Below, in pieces: positions 34,374-42,475 of a DNA stretch of 64,000 bases. Positions within the stretch are counted from its first letter, which is position 1. Each line of letters opens with the position of its first letter. The translations under genes were made by a program, and so were the position numbers. The notes beneath the pieces are model-generated. The model was not told the DNA's origin. It saw only the letters and a list, made by a program, of their open reading frames with translations, and did not search any database. The DNA is from Chryseobacterium rhizosphaerae (GTDB lineage Bacteria > Bacteroidota > Bacteroidia > Flavobacteriales > Weeksellaceae). The stretch is from contig NZ_QNUF01000003.1 in the NCBI RefSeq assembly GCF_003385455.1, forward strand, positions 186,001 through 250,000. Reading direction: 5' to 3'.

Positions 34374-34709
34374 ATGAAAGCACTCTTCTATATACTAGTT
34401 TTACTTTTCTTCTATTCTTGTGGAGAAGCAGATTGTAATCAAGTAAAAAAAGCATACTATCCTGATGAGTATTATATTTTCGTTACCCAATCAAAAGTAG
34501 ATCTTACATGGATAAAACTGGAAGGCTATGTTCCGGAAACCAGTAAGAGAACAAGCGTTATGGTTCACAACAACTGGGGTATTGGAGAGGATGAAATAGA
34601 TTACGGAGACGTTATACTAAAAAGAAAGGGAGCATTGCCACTTACCATCTATAAAAAAAATACGATCATCACTCATGATTGGTATTGCAGAGGAAAACCC
34701 TATCAATAA
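34374..34709 (+). CDS. Small lipoprotein
   Basis: I do not recognise the family. The 111-residue product has a lipoprotein signal (MKALFYILVLLFFYSC, lipidated Cys16), then about 95 residues with YYIFVTQSKVDLTWIKLEG and a C-terminal pair of strands. An in-frame ATG at 34347 has a Shine-Dalgarno-like GGAGGA, rare in this phylum, but it would put acidic residues in front of the signal peptide, so 34374 is preferred. It lies 34 bases after the XRE gene, probably in one transcript, and ends at the shared terminator at 34718-34749. Confidence 0.75.
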   Translation: MKALFYILVLLFFYSCGEADCNQVKKAYYPDEYYIFVTQSKVDLTWIKLEGYVPETSKRTSVMVHNNWGIGEDEIDYGDVILKRKGALPLTIYKKNTIITHDWYCRGKPYQ

Positions 34710-34717
34710 TACAATAA

Positions 34718-34749
34718 AAAACCCTCCGTAATATATTACAGAGGGTTTT
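34718..34749. terminator. terminator of tRNA block 1 and of the lipoprotein gene
   Basis: Stem AAAACCCTC (34718-34726) with GAGGGTTTT (34741-34749), with A/T runs on both sides. Block 2 has the same hairpin arms at 35090-35121. Confidence 0.8.
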
Positions 34750-34751
34750 AG

Positions 34752-34835
34752 TACCCCGGGCGGGACTTGAACCCGCACGTTCTTACGAACACAGGATTTT
34801 AAGTCCTGCGTGTCTACCAGTTCCACCACCAGGGC
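34752..34835 (-). tRNA. tRNA-Leu(UAA), block 1
   Basis: An 84-base class II tRNA with a long variable arm. The anticodon loop reads CTTAAAA, giving anticodon TAA. The acceptor stem GCCCTGG pairs with CCGGGGT with two wobble pairs, and the T-loop is GGTTCAAGTCC. CCA is not encoded. It is identical to the copy at 35123-35206. Confidence 0.95.
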
Positions 34836-34843
34836 AGGTGTGG

Positions 34844-34915
34844 AGCGAAAAAAAAGATTCAAACCTGAAGTTCCAATCTTTTCAACGGCTGTAGACAACC
34901 TATTGAGTATTTCGC
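34844..34915 (-). pseudogene. decayed tRNA-Gly relic in block 1
   Basis: These 72 bases lie exactly where block 2 has tRNA-Gly(GCC) and align with it end to end. The outer acceptor-stem bases (GCGAAA and TTTCGCT) and the T-loop TTTGAATC remain recognisable. The anticodon stem no longer pairs, the GCC anticodon is gone, and the D-arm has lost its conserved pattern. It is a tRNA pseudogene left after duplication of the Leu-Gly-Leu block. Confidence 0.8.
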
Positions 34916-34919
34916 ATTG

Positions 34920-35001
34920 TGCGGATGAAGGGACTCGAACCCCCACGCCTCACGGCACCAGATCCTAAGTCTGGCGTGGCTACCAATTACACCACATCCG
35001 C
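34920..35001 (-). tRNA. tRNA-Leu(UAG), block 1
   Basis: An 82-base class II tRNA. The anticodon loop CTTAGGA gives anticodon TAG, and the acceptor GCGGATG pairs fully with CATCCGC. It is identical to the copy at 35292-35373. Confidence 0.95.
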
Positions 35002-35089
35002 TGGTTGCATTGCTCTGTTTTCACAGATACAATCTCTATTTCTTACAAATATAAGACTTTTAATTACATAACAGTCTCTATAAAAACAA

Positions 35090-35121
35090 AAAACCCTCCG
35101 TCGCAAAGTACAGAGGGTTTT
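35090..35121 (-). terminator. terminator of tRNA block 2
   Basis: Minus-strand stem AAAACCCTC/GAGGGTTTT followed by a T-rich stretch. It is the duplicate of the hairpin at 34718-34749. Confidence 0.8.
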
Positions 35122-35122
35122 G

Positions 35123-35206
35123 TACCCCGGGCGGGACTTGAACCCGCACGTTCTTACGAACACAGGATTTTAAGTCCTGCGTGTCTACCAGTTCCACCAC
35201 CAGGGC
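35123..35206 (-). tRNA. tRNA-Leu(UAA), block 2
   Basis: An 84-base class II tRNA with anticodon TAA, base-for-base the same as the block 1 gene at 34752-34835. Confidence 0.95.
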
Positions 35207-35214
35207 AGGTGTGG

Positions 35215-35287
35215 AGCGAAAAACGGGATTCGAACCCGCGACCCCAACCTTGGCAAGGTTGTGCTCTACCAGCTGAGCTATTTTCGC
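35215..35287 (-). tRNA. tRNA-Gly(GCC)
   Basis: A 73-base tRNA: acceptor GCGAAAA/TTTTCGC, D-arm AGCTCAGCTGGTAGAGC, anticodon loop TTGCCAA (anticodon GCC), T-loop GGTTCGAATCC, discriminator T. CCA is not encoded. It is the intact counterpart of the relic at 34844-34915. Confidence 0.96.
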
Positions 35288-35291
35288 ATAG

Positions 35292-35373
35292 TGCGGATGA
35301 AGGGACTCGAACCCCCACGCCTCACGGCACCAGATCCTAAGTCTGGCGTGGCTACCAATTACACCACATCCGC
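35292..35373 (-). tRNA. tRNA-Leu(UAG), block 2
   Basis: An 82-base class II tRNA with anticodon TAG, identical to 34920-35001. It is the first gene after the operon promoter at 35426-35456. Confidence 0.95.
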
Positions 35374-35425
35374 TGGTTTTTTTTGTATTGTAAGTTTTAA
35401 AGAGCTTGCTTCGTTTTTGTGAGTG

Positions 35426-35456
35426 CAAATATAGGACAATTTCCTTTACCTCCAAA
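35426..35456 (-). promoter_or_regulatory. promoter of the tRNA array
   Basis: Minus strand: -7 element TATATTTG (35426-35433) and TTTG (35453-35456) 19 bases upstream, about 50 bases before the first tRNA. Confidence 0.65.
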
Positions 35457-35553
35457 CTTTTCCGGAAAAAAAAATATTTTTTTTACATTTTTTTTTCCCG
35501 GCGGCTATTATTACGATTCATTTTCTTATTTTTACATCGTTAATATTTACGAT

Positions 35554-35931
35554 ATGGAATTACAAGGAACGGTAAAGAAACTTTTTGATGCTCAAACATT
35601 TGCGAGCGGATTTCAAAAAAGAGAAATGGTTATTTTAACTCAAGAACAGTATCCACAGCCGATAAACATAGAATTTTTGTCTGATAAAATTAGTTTATTA
35701 GATAACCTTAAAGAAGGAGAAAACGTAAAGGTAGGAATCAACATCAGAGGTAGAGAATGGGTTTCTCCTCAAGGTGAGACTAAATACTTCAACTCTATTA
35801 CAGGATGGAAAATAGAAAAAGTTTTTGATAATGGAGCAGAGCCTACTCAGGCTATGTCTCAGCAGTCAGCTTCTCCTGTTTCTAACGAGAATCCGTTTGC
35901 TGGAGATGACGATGATGATTTACCTTTTTAA
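35554..35931 (+). CDS. DUF3127 single-stranded-DNA-binding-like protein
   Basis: The 125-residue protein matches DUF3127, an OB-fold family confined mostly to Bacteroidota and annotated as SSB/PriB-like. Features are the beta-rich body MELQGTVKKLFDAQTF, FQKREMVILTQEQYPQPINIEF, and the acidic C-terminal tip DDDDDLPF, which resembles the protein-interaction tip of SSB. A longer in-frame start at 35419 runs into the tRNA promoter region, so the ATG at 35554 is used. The ssDNA-binding role is inferred from the fold and the tail. Confidence 0.88.
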   Translation: MELQGTVKKLFDAQTFASGFQKREMVILTQEQYPQPINIEFLSDKISLLDNLKEGENVKVGINIRGREWVSPQGETKYFNSITGWKIEKVFDNGAEPTQAMSQQSASPVSNENPFAGDDDDDLPF

Positions 35932-35988
35932 TTAAAAAATAAAGATCAACTATAAATCCTGCTTTTTAAGTGGGATTTTTTTTCTACA

Positions 35989-36642
35989 ATGGTTCGATTA
36001 GACGAAAATGAGATTTCATTTCCTGACCCTGAAACATACGACGGTCAGGATGGGTTAATTGCCTTTGGAGGTGACCTTTCTGTGGAACGGATATGGTTTG
36101 CTTACCAATTGGGGATTTTCCCATGGTATAATCCCGGAGAGGAAATTCTATGGTGGAGCCCTGATCCGAGGTTTGTTTTATTTCCTGATGAGATAAAAGT
36201 ATCTAAGTCTATGCAGAAGATATTGAACAGAAATGTTTTTACGTTTTCAGAGAACCGGGATTTCAGGGGAGTTATTAAAAACTGTCAGCAAACCAGCCGA
36301 AAAGGACAGGACGGAACCTGGCTTTCTAACGAACTGATGGAATCTTTTATTAAGCTTCATGAATATGGACTCGCCAAAAGCATAGAAGTCTGGCAGGATG
36401 GAGAGCTTGTAGGTGGATTTTACGGCTTACAGATCGGCAATTTATTTTGTGGTGAAAGCATGTTTGCCAAGGTAAGCAATGCCTCAAAAGCAGGATTCAT
36501 TCACTTTGCCCAAAGCAATAAAAATACGATTGAATTAATTGATTGTCAGACTCATACATACCACCTGGAAAGCTTGGGAGCCCGTATGATTTCTAAAAAA
36601 GAATTTTTAAAAATTTTACACGAAAATAATGAACGCAGATAA
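35989..36642 (+). CDS. aat: Leucyl/phenylalanyl-tRNA--protein transferase
   Basis: Aat attaches Leu or Phe from a charged tRNA to N-terminal Arg or Lys of proteins, marking them for ClpS/ClpAP degradation. The 217-residue protein has the family motifs GLIAFGGDLS, AYQLGIFPWY, WWSPDPR, and GGFYGLQIGNLFCGESMF, with LIDCQ near the C-terminus. It overlaps the following transporter gene by 14 bases and lies next to an array of leucine tRNA genes, a neat but probably chance pairing with its substrate. Confidence 0.96.
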   Translation: MVRLDENEISFPDPETYDGQDGLIAFGGDLSVERIWFAYQLGIFPWYNPGEEILWWSPDPRFVLFPDEIKVSKSMQKILNRNVFTFSENRDFRGVIKNCQQTSRKGQDGTWLSNELMESFIKLHEYGLAKSIEVWQDGELVGGFYGLQIGNLFCGESMFAKVSNASKAGFIHFAQSNKNTIELIDCQTHTYHLESLGARMISKKEFLKILHENNERR

Positions 36643-37507
36643 AGAAAAATGGATTCTTCTGGTTGTCCTGAGTATTATTTGGGGATCGTCATTTATTCTG
36701 ATAAAAAAATCACTGGAACACTTTAATCCGTTTCAGGTAGGATCATTAAGAGTTCTTATTGCAGGTATCATCCTGCTCCCTATTGCCATTTCCAATTATA
36801 AACTTTTCCCGAAAAAGCATATCAAATGGCTTATTCTTGCTGCTTTTACAGGAAATTTTATTCCTATGTTCCTCTTTCCCATTGCAGAAACAGAAGTAAG
36901 CAGTAGTATTGCGGGAATTATCAATTCCATGATGCCTATCTTCGTTATTATTGTGGGTGCGCTGATATGGAAGTTTGAAACCACCAAAAAACAGATCCTG
37001 GGAACGTTGATAAGCTTCACGGGAGTTTGTATTCTGGCTTTTGGAGGTGGTGACAGCGGAGAATTAAAAATGATTCCTATTCTGCTGTTATTACTGGCCA
37101 CTTTATGCTATGCCGTCAGTACGACCACCGTAAAATCAAAGCTTATGGAAGTCTCTTCCACCGTCTTATCAGCATTTGTTTTCTCATTTGTTTTATTTTT
37201 TCCTTCCATTATTGCTTTAACCAGCACGGGATTCTTTTCTGAATTCACTTTTTCAAAGGACAATATGCTAGGTTTATTGTTTGTCAGCCTTTTATCTGTT
37301 TTCGGAACCGGGCTGGCCATGATGATGAACTACCGACTACTGAAGGTCTCTACTCCCCTTTTTGCTTCTACAGTTACCTTAGTAATGCCTATTGTTGCTA
37401 TTATCTGGGGAATTATAGATGGGGAACAACTGACTTATATGCAGTTTATAGGAGCCGGGGTAATCATTGCCGGATTGATATTCCTAAGAACTAATGCTAA
37501 AAAGTAA
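36629..37507 (+). CDS. EamA/DMT-family transporter
   Basis: The 292-residue inner-membrane protein has ten hydrophobic segments in two EamA repeats (first repeat beginning SIIWGSSFILIKKSLEHFNPFQVG). The family exports metabolites or drugs; the substrate is unknown. Its start codon lies inside aat, so the two are translationally linked. A convergent terminator follows at 37617-37640. Confidence 0.9.
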   Translation: MNADKEKWILLVVLSIIWGSSFILIKKSLEHFNPFQVGSLRVLIAGIILLPIAISNYKLFPKKHIKWLILAAFTGNFIPMFLFPIAETEVSSSIAGIINSMMPIFVIIVGALIWKFETTKKQILGTLISFTGVCILAFGGGDSGELKMIPILLLLLATLCYAVSTTTVKSKLMEVSSTVLSAFVFSFVLFFPSIIALTSTGFFSEFTFSKDNMLGLLFVSLLSVFGTGLAMMMNYRLLKVSTPLFASTVTLVMPIVAIIWGIIDGEQLTYMQFIGAGVIIAGLIFLRTNAKK

Positions 37508-37616
37508 TTTGTAGTATTTGATCTGTATACTGACGCAGAAGCCAAGGCTGGATTGGATGGAAATCTATCAACACTCCTTACAACAAACCTATTTAAGAAT
37601 ACAGCCACTCATAAAA

Positions 37617-37640
37617 AAATCCCGCATTGCTGCAGGATTT
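37617..37640. terminator. terminator between the EamA and TPR genes
   Basis: Interrupted stem AAATCC-GCA/TGC-GGATTT (37617-37640) preceded by an A run on the left, placed between two convergent genes. The T tract on the + strand is weak. Confidence 0.5.
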
Positions 37641-37701
37641 CTGTTTATATTAAAGATTAAATGTAAATTATTCTGAACCGGATATTCCCGATTCTTTCTG
37701 T

Positions 37702-39081
37702 TTAATTCTTCTTAACCTTGCTGGCTTTCACCTTTTTCACTTCATCTTTAATGAATGGGTACTTCTTCTGCATATCCTTTGCCAGACTTGGGTCCAGGTC
37801 TAATGCTTTCTGAAGGGAATCCATCCCTTTATCCTTTTCTTTCAGATTGAAAAAGCAATTGCTTAACTGATAAAATAATTCAGCCCTGTAGTGCTTCTTA
37901 ATAGCAGCATTCAATACAGTAACCGCTTCTTCATATTCACCCAAAAGCATTAATACTTCTGAATATGCATACCAGTTGTAAAATCTGGAAGGTTCGTCCG
38001 CTACTAATTTTTTAAGACAGGAAAGGCTTTCTTCAAATTTCCCTGAATCGATGAATAAAAAGGCTAACCTTTTTTGATAATCAAGGTTATTTTCATTCAA
38101 TTGGGTTGCTTCTTTGGCAAAATGCAGTGCTTCTGACATTCCTCCCATCTCTTCATACAGGTAAGACTGCTCCATCATCGCAAGATAAAACTGAGGGTCT
38201 TCTCTTAATGACTTCTGGAATGAATTTAATGCTAAAATTGGCTGTTTTAAAGCTTTATGGCACAATCCGATTTTATAGAAGGTAAATGCTTTCGTATATT
38301 CCAATTCAAGCATTTCCTCATACACTTCAATTGATTTCTGGTATTGGCCCAACGCTTCATAACATGCGGCTTTATTCGCATATACTCCCACAGAACTCGA
38401 ATTGATTGCCAATAAGTAATCATAGCCTTTGATGGCCTCTTCGAAGTTCTTTCTGTTGAAATAGAATTGTCCATACTCAAACCATGCGGTTTCCGAATAG
38501 GAAAACTCATCTAAATATTCATTAAGAAAGGCAATAGCCTCCTCACTCTTATTCAAATCACTGAAGCATACCATACAGTTTTCTAATGCATATTCATCAG
38601 AAGGATCTTCTTTTAATGCTTTCCGGTAATGTTTAAGAGCGTTAAAAGGATCTCCAAGATTCACATATTCATCTGCAATAAAATTGTGAAGGAAGTTTTC
38701 TTCTTCCCCCAGCTCAAGTGCCCGTTTACAAATTTCAATGGATTTTCTAGGATTTCCTAAGTTCGAATAATACTTGGCATAGCAAACCAAAAAGTCTGTA
38801 TGCTCCATAGAGGAACCTTTCAGCTCATTGATAAGCTCTTTTGCCGTATTATATTCTTCCCACTCCAATAGAATTTCAAGTTTTTTAATCTTGATATCTA
38901 AAGAATTAGGATGAAGCTTCAGACCAAAATTGACCGCCATATCAGCGTAATTAAAATCTCCCAGCTCCAAATAATACACAATAATGTCTTCTAACTCTTC
39001 TGTGTCAAAGTAGAATTCATCATTATTTTCCATCATTTCCTCGAACTTCTTTACAAGTTCATTTCCAAAATACTCTTCCAA
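37702..39081 (-). CDS. Tetratricopeptide-repeat protein, probable TTG start
   Basis: A 459-residue soluble protein made almost wholly of TPR helical hairpins (about ten repeats; for example YSNLGNPRKSIEICKRALELG and LNKSEEAIAFLNEYL), ending in a Lys-rich tail. No signal peptide is present, so it should act as a cytoplasmic interaction scaffold. No ATG is near the N-terminus, and the in-frame stop is 42 bases upstream, so the TTG at 39081 (MEEYFGNEL) is the best start. No neighbour indicates its partner. Confidence 0.88.
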   Translation of the reverse strand: MEEYFGNELVKKFEEMMENNDEFYFDTEELEDIIVYYLELGDFNYADMAVNFGLKLHPNSLDIKIKKLEILLEWEEYNTAKELINELKGSSMEHTDFLVCYAKYYSNLGNPRKSIEICKRALELGEEENFLHNFIADEYVNLGDPFNALKHYRKALKEDPSDEYALENCMVCFSDLNKSEEAIAFLNEYLDEFSYSETAWFEYGQFYFNRKNFEEAIKGYDYLLAINSSSVGVYANKAACYEALGQYQKSIEVYEEMLELEYTKAFTFYKIGLCHKALKQPILALNSFQKSLREDPQFYLAMMEQSYLYEEMGGMSEALHFAKEATQLNENNLDYQKRLAFLFIDSGKFEESLSCLKKLVADEPSRFYNWYAYSEVLMLLGEYEEAVTVLNAAIKKHYRAELFYQLSNCFFNLKEKDKGMDSLQKALDLDPSLAKDMQKKYPFIKDEVKKVKASKVKKN

Positions 39082-39287
39082 TAGTGTCCTCTTTGTCGGT
39101 CCAATGCCTGAATGTACTTACAGACCTCGGCAAACTTATTAATTAATGATACATCTGAAACTGATATTCAAATATTTATGCAAAGTTGCAACTTTTTTTT
39201 GAATTTTCCATTTCGTAATTTCTATCATAAAAATAGTAAAAAAAGAAAACAGATAAAAGGATTGTGGATAAAAAACTCAAATTGTTA

Positions 39288-40259
39288 TTAAATTCTTATT
39301 ACCAGTCTCTTTCCATTTTCAATTTCCTTATTCCATACCGATTCAATATATTCTAAATCAACGTTTTCCGTTTCTATTTTAATTTTTCCTTCTGCAGCAG
39401 CCTGAAACATTCCCGGAATTATTTCTGAAAATAAAAGTTTCGATTCTTCTTTTGTCCAGCTTCCCAGTCCTGATCCTGAAATATGGATGTCTGTTCCTCT
39501 TAAAATCTGTGAAGATAACTGAATATGGTCTCCACTCATTCCTCCTACAGAAACCAATTTCGTCTTATGAGAAAATGTACCGTCACCTTTAAGAGCGGCC
39601 AGGATCATTTCTACGGAATGCCCCCAAATATAATCCAAGATGACATCAACAGGTGTTTCACCGTGGATCTCTTTAATTTTCTGTTTAAAGTTTTCATCTG
39701 TAAGCTTTAGGGAAATAGCTTCATCTGCCCCCAACTCAAGCAGAGATTGTAATGCGGTTTCATTTCTTCCGGTAACGATCACTTTCCCTGCTCCGTACAG
39801 CTTCGCAATCTGAACGGCTATTCTTCCCGTAATTCCGGTTGCACCATTGATTAATACGGTGTCTCCTTGCTGCATTCCCGCTTTACATTGTAAACCCATT
39901 GCTGAGCCCATTACCGCATTGGGTAACGCTGCAGCTACAGAAAAATCCAGATTCTCAGGAATTGGCACCATCAATTGGCGGTCTGCCAAAACTTTTTCTG
40001 CCACACTTCCATTTTTACTGAAAAAATAAACCTTAGTTCCGTTGTCAAGATAACCTACACCATCAGAACCAATAATTTTAGGCTGTTGCACCTCGTTATC
40101 TGTAGAATAATGAGTGCCTCCGGCTCTGGCCCTATCCAGATTTTTTATAGAGGCAGCCTTCACCGAAACTAACACTTCATTTTCTTTTATGATCTCCGGT
40201 TCGGGAAAATCTGCGTATTGAGGAATGCTTCCTTTTTCAAATACTACTGCTGCTTTCAT
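39288..40259 (-). CDS. Zinc-independent medium-chain (quinone oxidoreductase-like) dehydrogenase
   Basis: The 323-residue MDR-family protein has a GroES-like N-terminal domain and a Rossmann domain with NGATGITGRIAVQIAKLYGAGKVIVTGRNE (NADPH-binding, about residues 138-167). The structural-zinc cysteine cluster of alcohol dehydrogenases is absent, which favours a quinone or enone reductase. The substrate is unknown. The Crp/Fnr-type regulator gene lies directly upstream on the same strand (129 bases away) and may control it. Confidence 0.9.
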   Translation of the reverse strand: MKAAVVFEKGSIPQYADFPEPEIIKENEVLVSVKAASIKNLDRARAGGTHYSTDNEVQQPKIIGSDGVGYLDNGTKVYFFSKNGSVAEKVLADRQLMVPIPENLDFSVAAALPNAVMGSAMGLQCKAGMQQGDTVLINGATGITGRIAVQIAKLYGAGKVIVTGRNETALQSLLELGADEAISLKLTDENFKQKIKEIHGETPVDVILDYIWGHSVEMILAALKGDGTFSHKTKLVSVGGMSGDHIQLSSQILRGTDIHISGSGLGSWTKEESKLLFSEIIPGMFQAAAEGKIKIETENVDLEYIESVWNKEIENGKRLVIRI

Positions 40260-40388
40260 TATTTTAAATTTTATACAAATTTATTTCTGAAGAAAGCCTG
40301 AGAGCAATAACATTTGTTATCAGATTGAGATAATTAGGCAGAAAGCCGAAAGTAATGGCTGTCCTAAAACAATCATTGAAAATAGTCT

Positions 40389-40970
40389 TCAGAGAGGTTT
40401 ATTTTTCAGGATTTTGCTTTTTATCCTGCTGAGATGAACTGTTGTAACACCAAGATATGAAGCAATATAATGCTGGGGTACTCTTTTGATGATCTCGGGC
40501 TTTTCTTTAATCAGATTAAGATAACGCTGCTGCGGGGTGTCTTTAATAAATGAAAAGAAGTGCTTCATATAATCAAACATCCTCTCAAATAAAGCATCCA
40601 TCAACAGAGTCCTAAGTTCAGGGCATTCATACACCTCTTCCAAAAAAGCATCCACATCAGGCTTTCCAATTTTATATAAGATACAGGGCTCTATTGTTTC
40701 AAAAGAGACCATACTTGGAAGCCCTTTTTTAAAACTCTCAAGAGAAGAAAACATGGTATTTTCAAGAAAAAACTGAAAGGTCACATCTTTCCCATCATTA
40801 TTATACCACGCTCTGACAACACCTTTTTCAAGATAGTACGCATTATAGGAAACTTCATTTTCTTGTAATAACAACGTTTTGGCCGGAACTTCGATCCTTT
40901 CAAAAGTGTTCAGAAACTTCCGCCATTTTTCTTTGGGGAAAGGAAATCTGTCTTTTATATGCTCAAACAT
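40389..40970 (-). CDS. Crp/Fnr-family transcriptional regulator
   Basis: The 193-residue protein has an N-terminal cyclic-nucleotide-type beta-roll (about 20-120; LLLQENEVSYNAYYLEKGVVRAW) and a C-terminal helix-turn-helix (VPQHYIASYLGVTTVHLSRIKSKI). No cysteine cluster like that of Fnr is visible. A TTG nine bases upstream is possible, but the ATG at 40970 (MFEHIKDRF) fits the family. The likely target is the adjacent oxidoreductase. Confidence 0.9.
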   Translation of the reverse strand: MFEHIKDRFPFPKEKWRKFLNTFERIEVPAKTLLLQENEVSYNAYYLEKGVVRAWYNNDGKDVTFQFFLENTMFSSLESFKKGLPSMVSFETIEPCILYKIGKPDVDAFLEEVYECPELRTLLMDALFERMFDYMKHFFSFIKDTPQQRYLNLIKEKPEIIKRVPQHYIASYLGVTTVHLSRIKSKILKNKPL

Positions 40971-41022
40971 GGGATACAAAAAAAAGAACGGAGCTAGATA
41001 GCATCCGTTCTTTAGGTTTTAT

Positions 41023-42405
41023 TTAAATTAAAGTTTTGATCTTAGCAATGATATCATCTCCTAATTTATCGGCTTCCTCCTGAGATTTAGCTTCCGTATA
41101 AATTCTGATAATCGGCTCTGTATTGGATTTTCTAAGGTGAACCCAATTGTTTTCAAAGTCTATTTTAACACCATCCACTGTAGAAACTTCTTCATTTTTA
41201 TATTCCAGCTCCATTTTGTTTAAAATATCATCTACATTGATCTCCGGTGTAAGTTCTATTTTCTTTTTACCCATAAAATAGCTTGGATATCCTGCTCTCA
41301 ATTCAGATACCGTTTTATTTTCTTTTGCCAAATGAGTTAAGAATAAGGCTACCCCCACTAAAGAATCTCTTCCGTAGTGCAGTTCAGGGTAAATAATACC
41401 ACCGTTCCCTTCTCCTCCGATCACTGCATTTTTCTCTTTCATTAAAGTAACTACATTCACTTCTCCTACAGCACTTGCAAAGTATTCTGAATCATGGGTA
41501 TGAGCAACGTCTCTCAAAGCACGGCTAGATGAAAGGTTAGAAATAGCGGCCCCTTTTTTATGTTTCAACAGGTAATCCGCCACAGCCACCAATGTATACT
41601 CTTCGCCAAACATTTCCCCTTTTTCATCAATTAAGGCCAGTCTGTCTACATCCGGATCTACAACAACTCCCAGGTCTGCCTTTTCTTTAATCACCAGCTC
41701 GCAGATATCTCCCAAATGTTCTTTTAAAGGCTCTGGATTGTGTGGAAAATATCCTGTAGGTTCACAATACAGCTTAACAGTCTCGCATCCAAGCTTATCT
41801 AACAACATAGGAATAGCGATCCCTCCTGTAGAGTTTACCGCATCCAGAACCACTTTAAATTTTTTAGCTTTAATTGCCTCTACATCTACCATTGGAAGAT
41901 CCAGGATCTGCTGAATATGAATATCAAAAGCATCATCTCTTGTTTCATAATTTCCCAGATCATCTACCTCCGCATAATTGAAGTCTTCACTTTCTGCTAA
42001 AGCCAGTACATCTGCACCGTTTTCTCCACTGATGAATTCTCCTTTTTCATTCAATAATTTCAGTGCATTCCATTGTTTCGGATTGTGAGAAGCGGTAAGG
42101 ATAATCCCTCCGTCAGCTTTCAATTCCGGCACCATGATCTCTACCGTAGGTGTTGTAGAAAGACCTAAATCTACCACATTGATACCCAGCCCCTGTAAAG
42201 TCGCAGTAACCAGAGAAGAAACCATCTGACCGGATATTCTGGCATCTCTACCAATCACGAGGGTTAAATCTTTTTTATTTTTATTATTCTGAAGCCAGGT
42301 TCCGAAAGCCGAAGCAAATTTTACCACATCTAGTGGAGTCAGGTTATCATTTACTCTTCCTCCTATGGTTCCACGAATTCCTGAAATAGATTTAATTAAC
42401 GACAT
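41023..42405 (-). CDS. glmM: Phosphoglucosamine mutase
   Basis: GlmM converts glucosamine-6-phosphate to glucosamine-1-phosphate for UDP-GlcNAc synthesis. The 460-residue alpha-D-phosphohexomutase shows the start MSLIKSISGIRGTIGG, the phospho-serine loop LTASHNPKQWN, the metal loop DPDVDRL, the sugar loop GEGNGG and the C-terminal phosphate loop RKSNTEPIIRIY. The family cannot be separated from phosphomannomutase on motifs alone, but TASHNP with SNTEP is the Bacteroidota GlmM type. A -7 element lies at 42450-42457. Confidence 0.9.
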   Translation of the reverse strand: MSLIKSISGIRGTIGGRVNDNLTPLDVVKFASAFGTWLQNNKNKKDLTLVIGRDARISGQMVSSLVTATLQGLGINVVDLGLSTTPTVEIMVPELKADGGIILTASHNPKQWNALKLLNEKGEFISGENGADVLALAESEDFNYAEVDDLGNYETRDDAFDIHIQQILDLPMVDVEAIKAKKFKVVLDAVNSTGGIAIPMLLDKLGCETVKLYCEPTGYFPHNPEPLKEHLGDICELVIKEKADLGVVVDPDVDRLALIDEKGEMFGEEYTLVAVADYLLKHKKGAAISNLSSSRALRDVAHTHDSEYFASAVGEVNVVTLMKEKNAVIGGEGNGGIIYPELHYGRDSLVGVALFLTHLAKENKTVSELRAGYPSYFMGKKKIELTPEINVDDILNKMELEYKNEEVSTVDGVKIDFENNWVHLRKSNTEPIIRIYTEAKSQEEADKLGDDIIAKIKTLI

Positions 42406-42449
42406 TATATTTTGATTGTTTGATTGTTTTCTTTCTATATTTTTCTACG

Positions 42450-42457
42450 CAAAGATA
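42450..42457 (-). promoter_or_regulatory. -7 element of glmM
   Basis: Minus strand TATCTTTG matches TAnnTTTG, leaving a leader of about 40 bases. No clear -33 TTG is seen. Confidence 0.45.
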
Positions 42458-42475
42458 CTTAAAAGACTTTTGAAC

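Noticed and set aside
35005..35455. protein-coding frames across the tRNA array on both strands
   Set aside because: They translate tRNA genes; the repeated residues come from the duplicated tRNAs.
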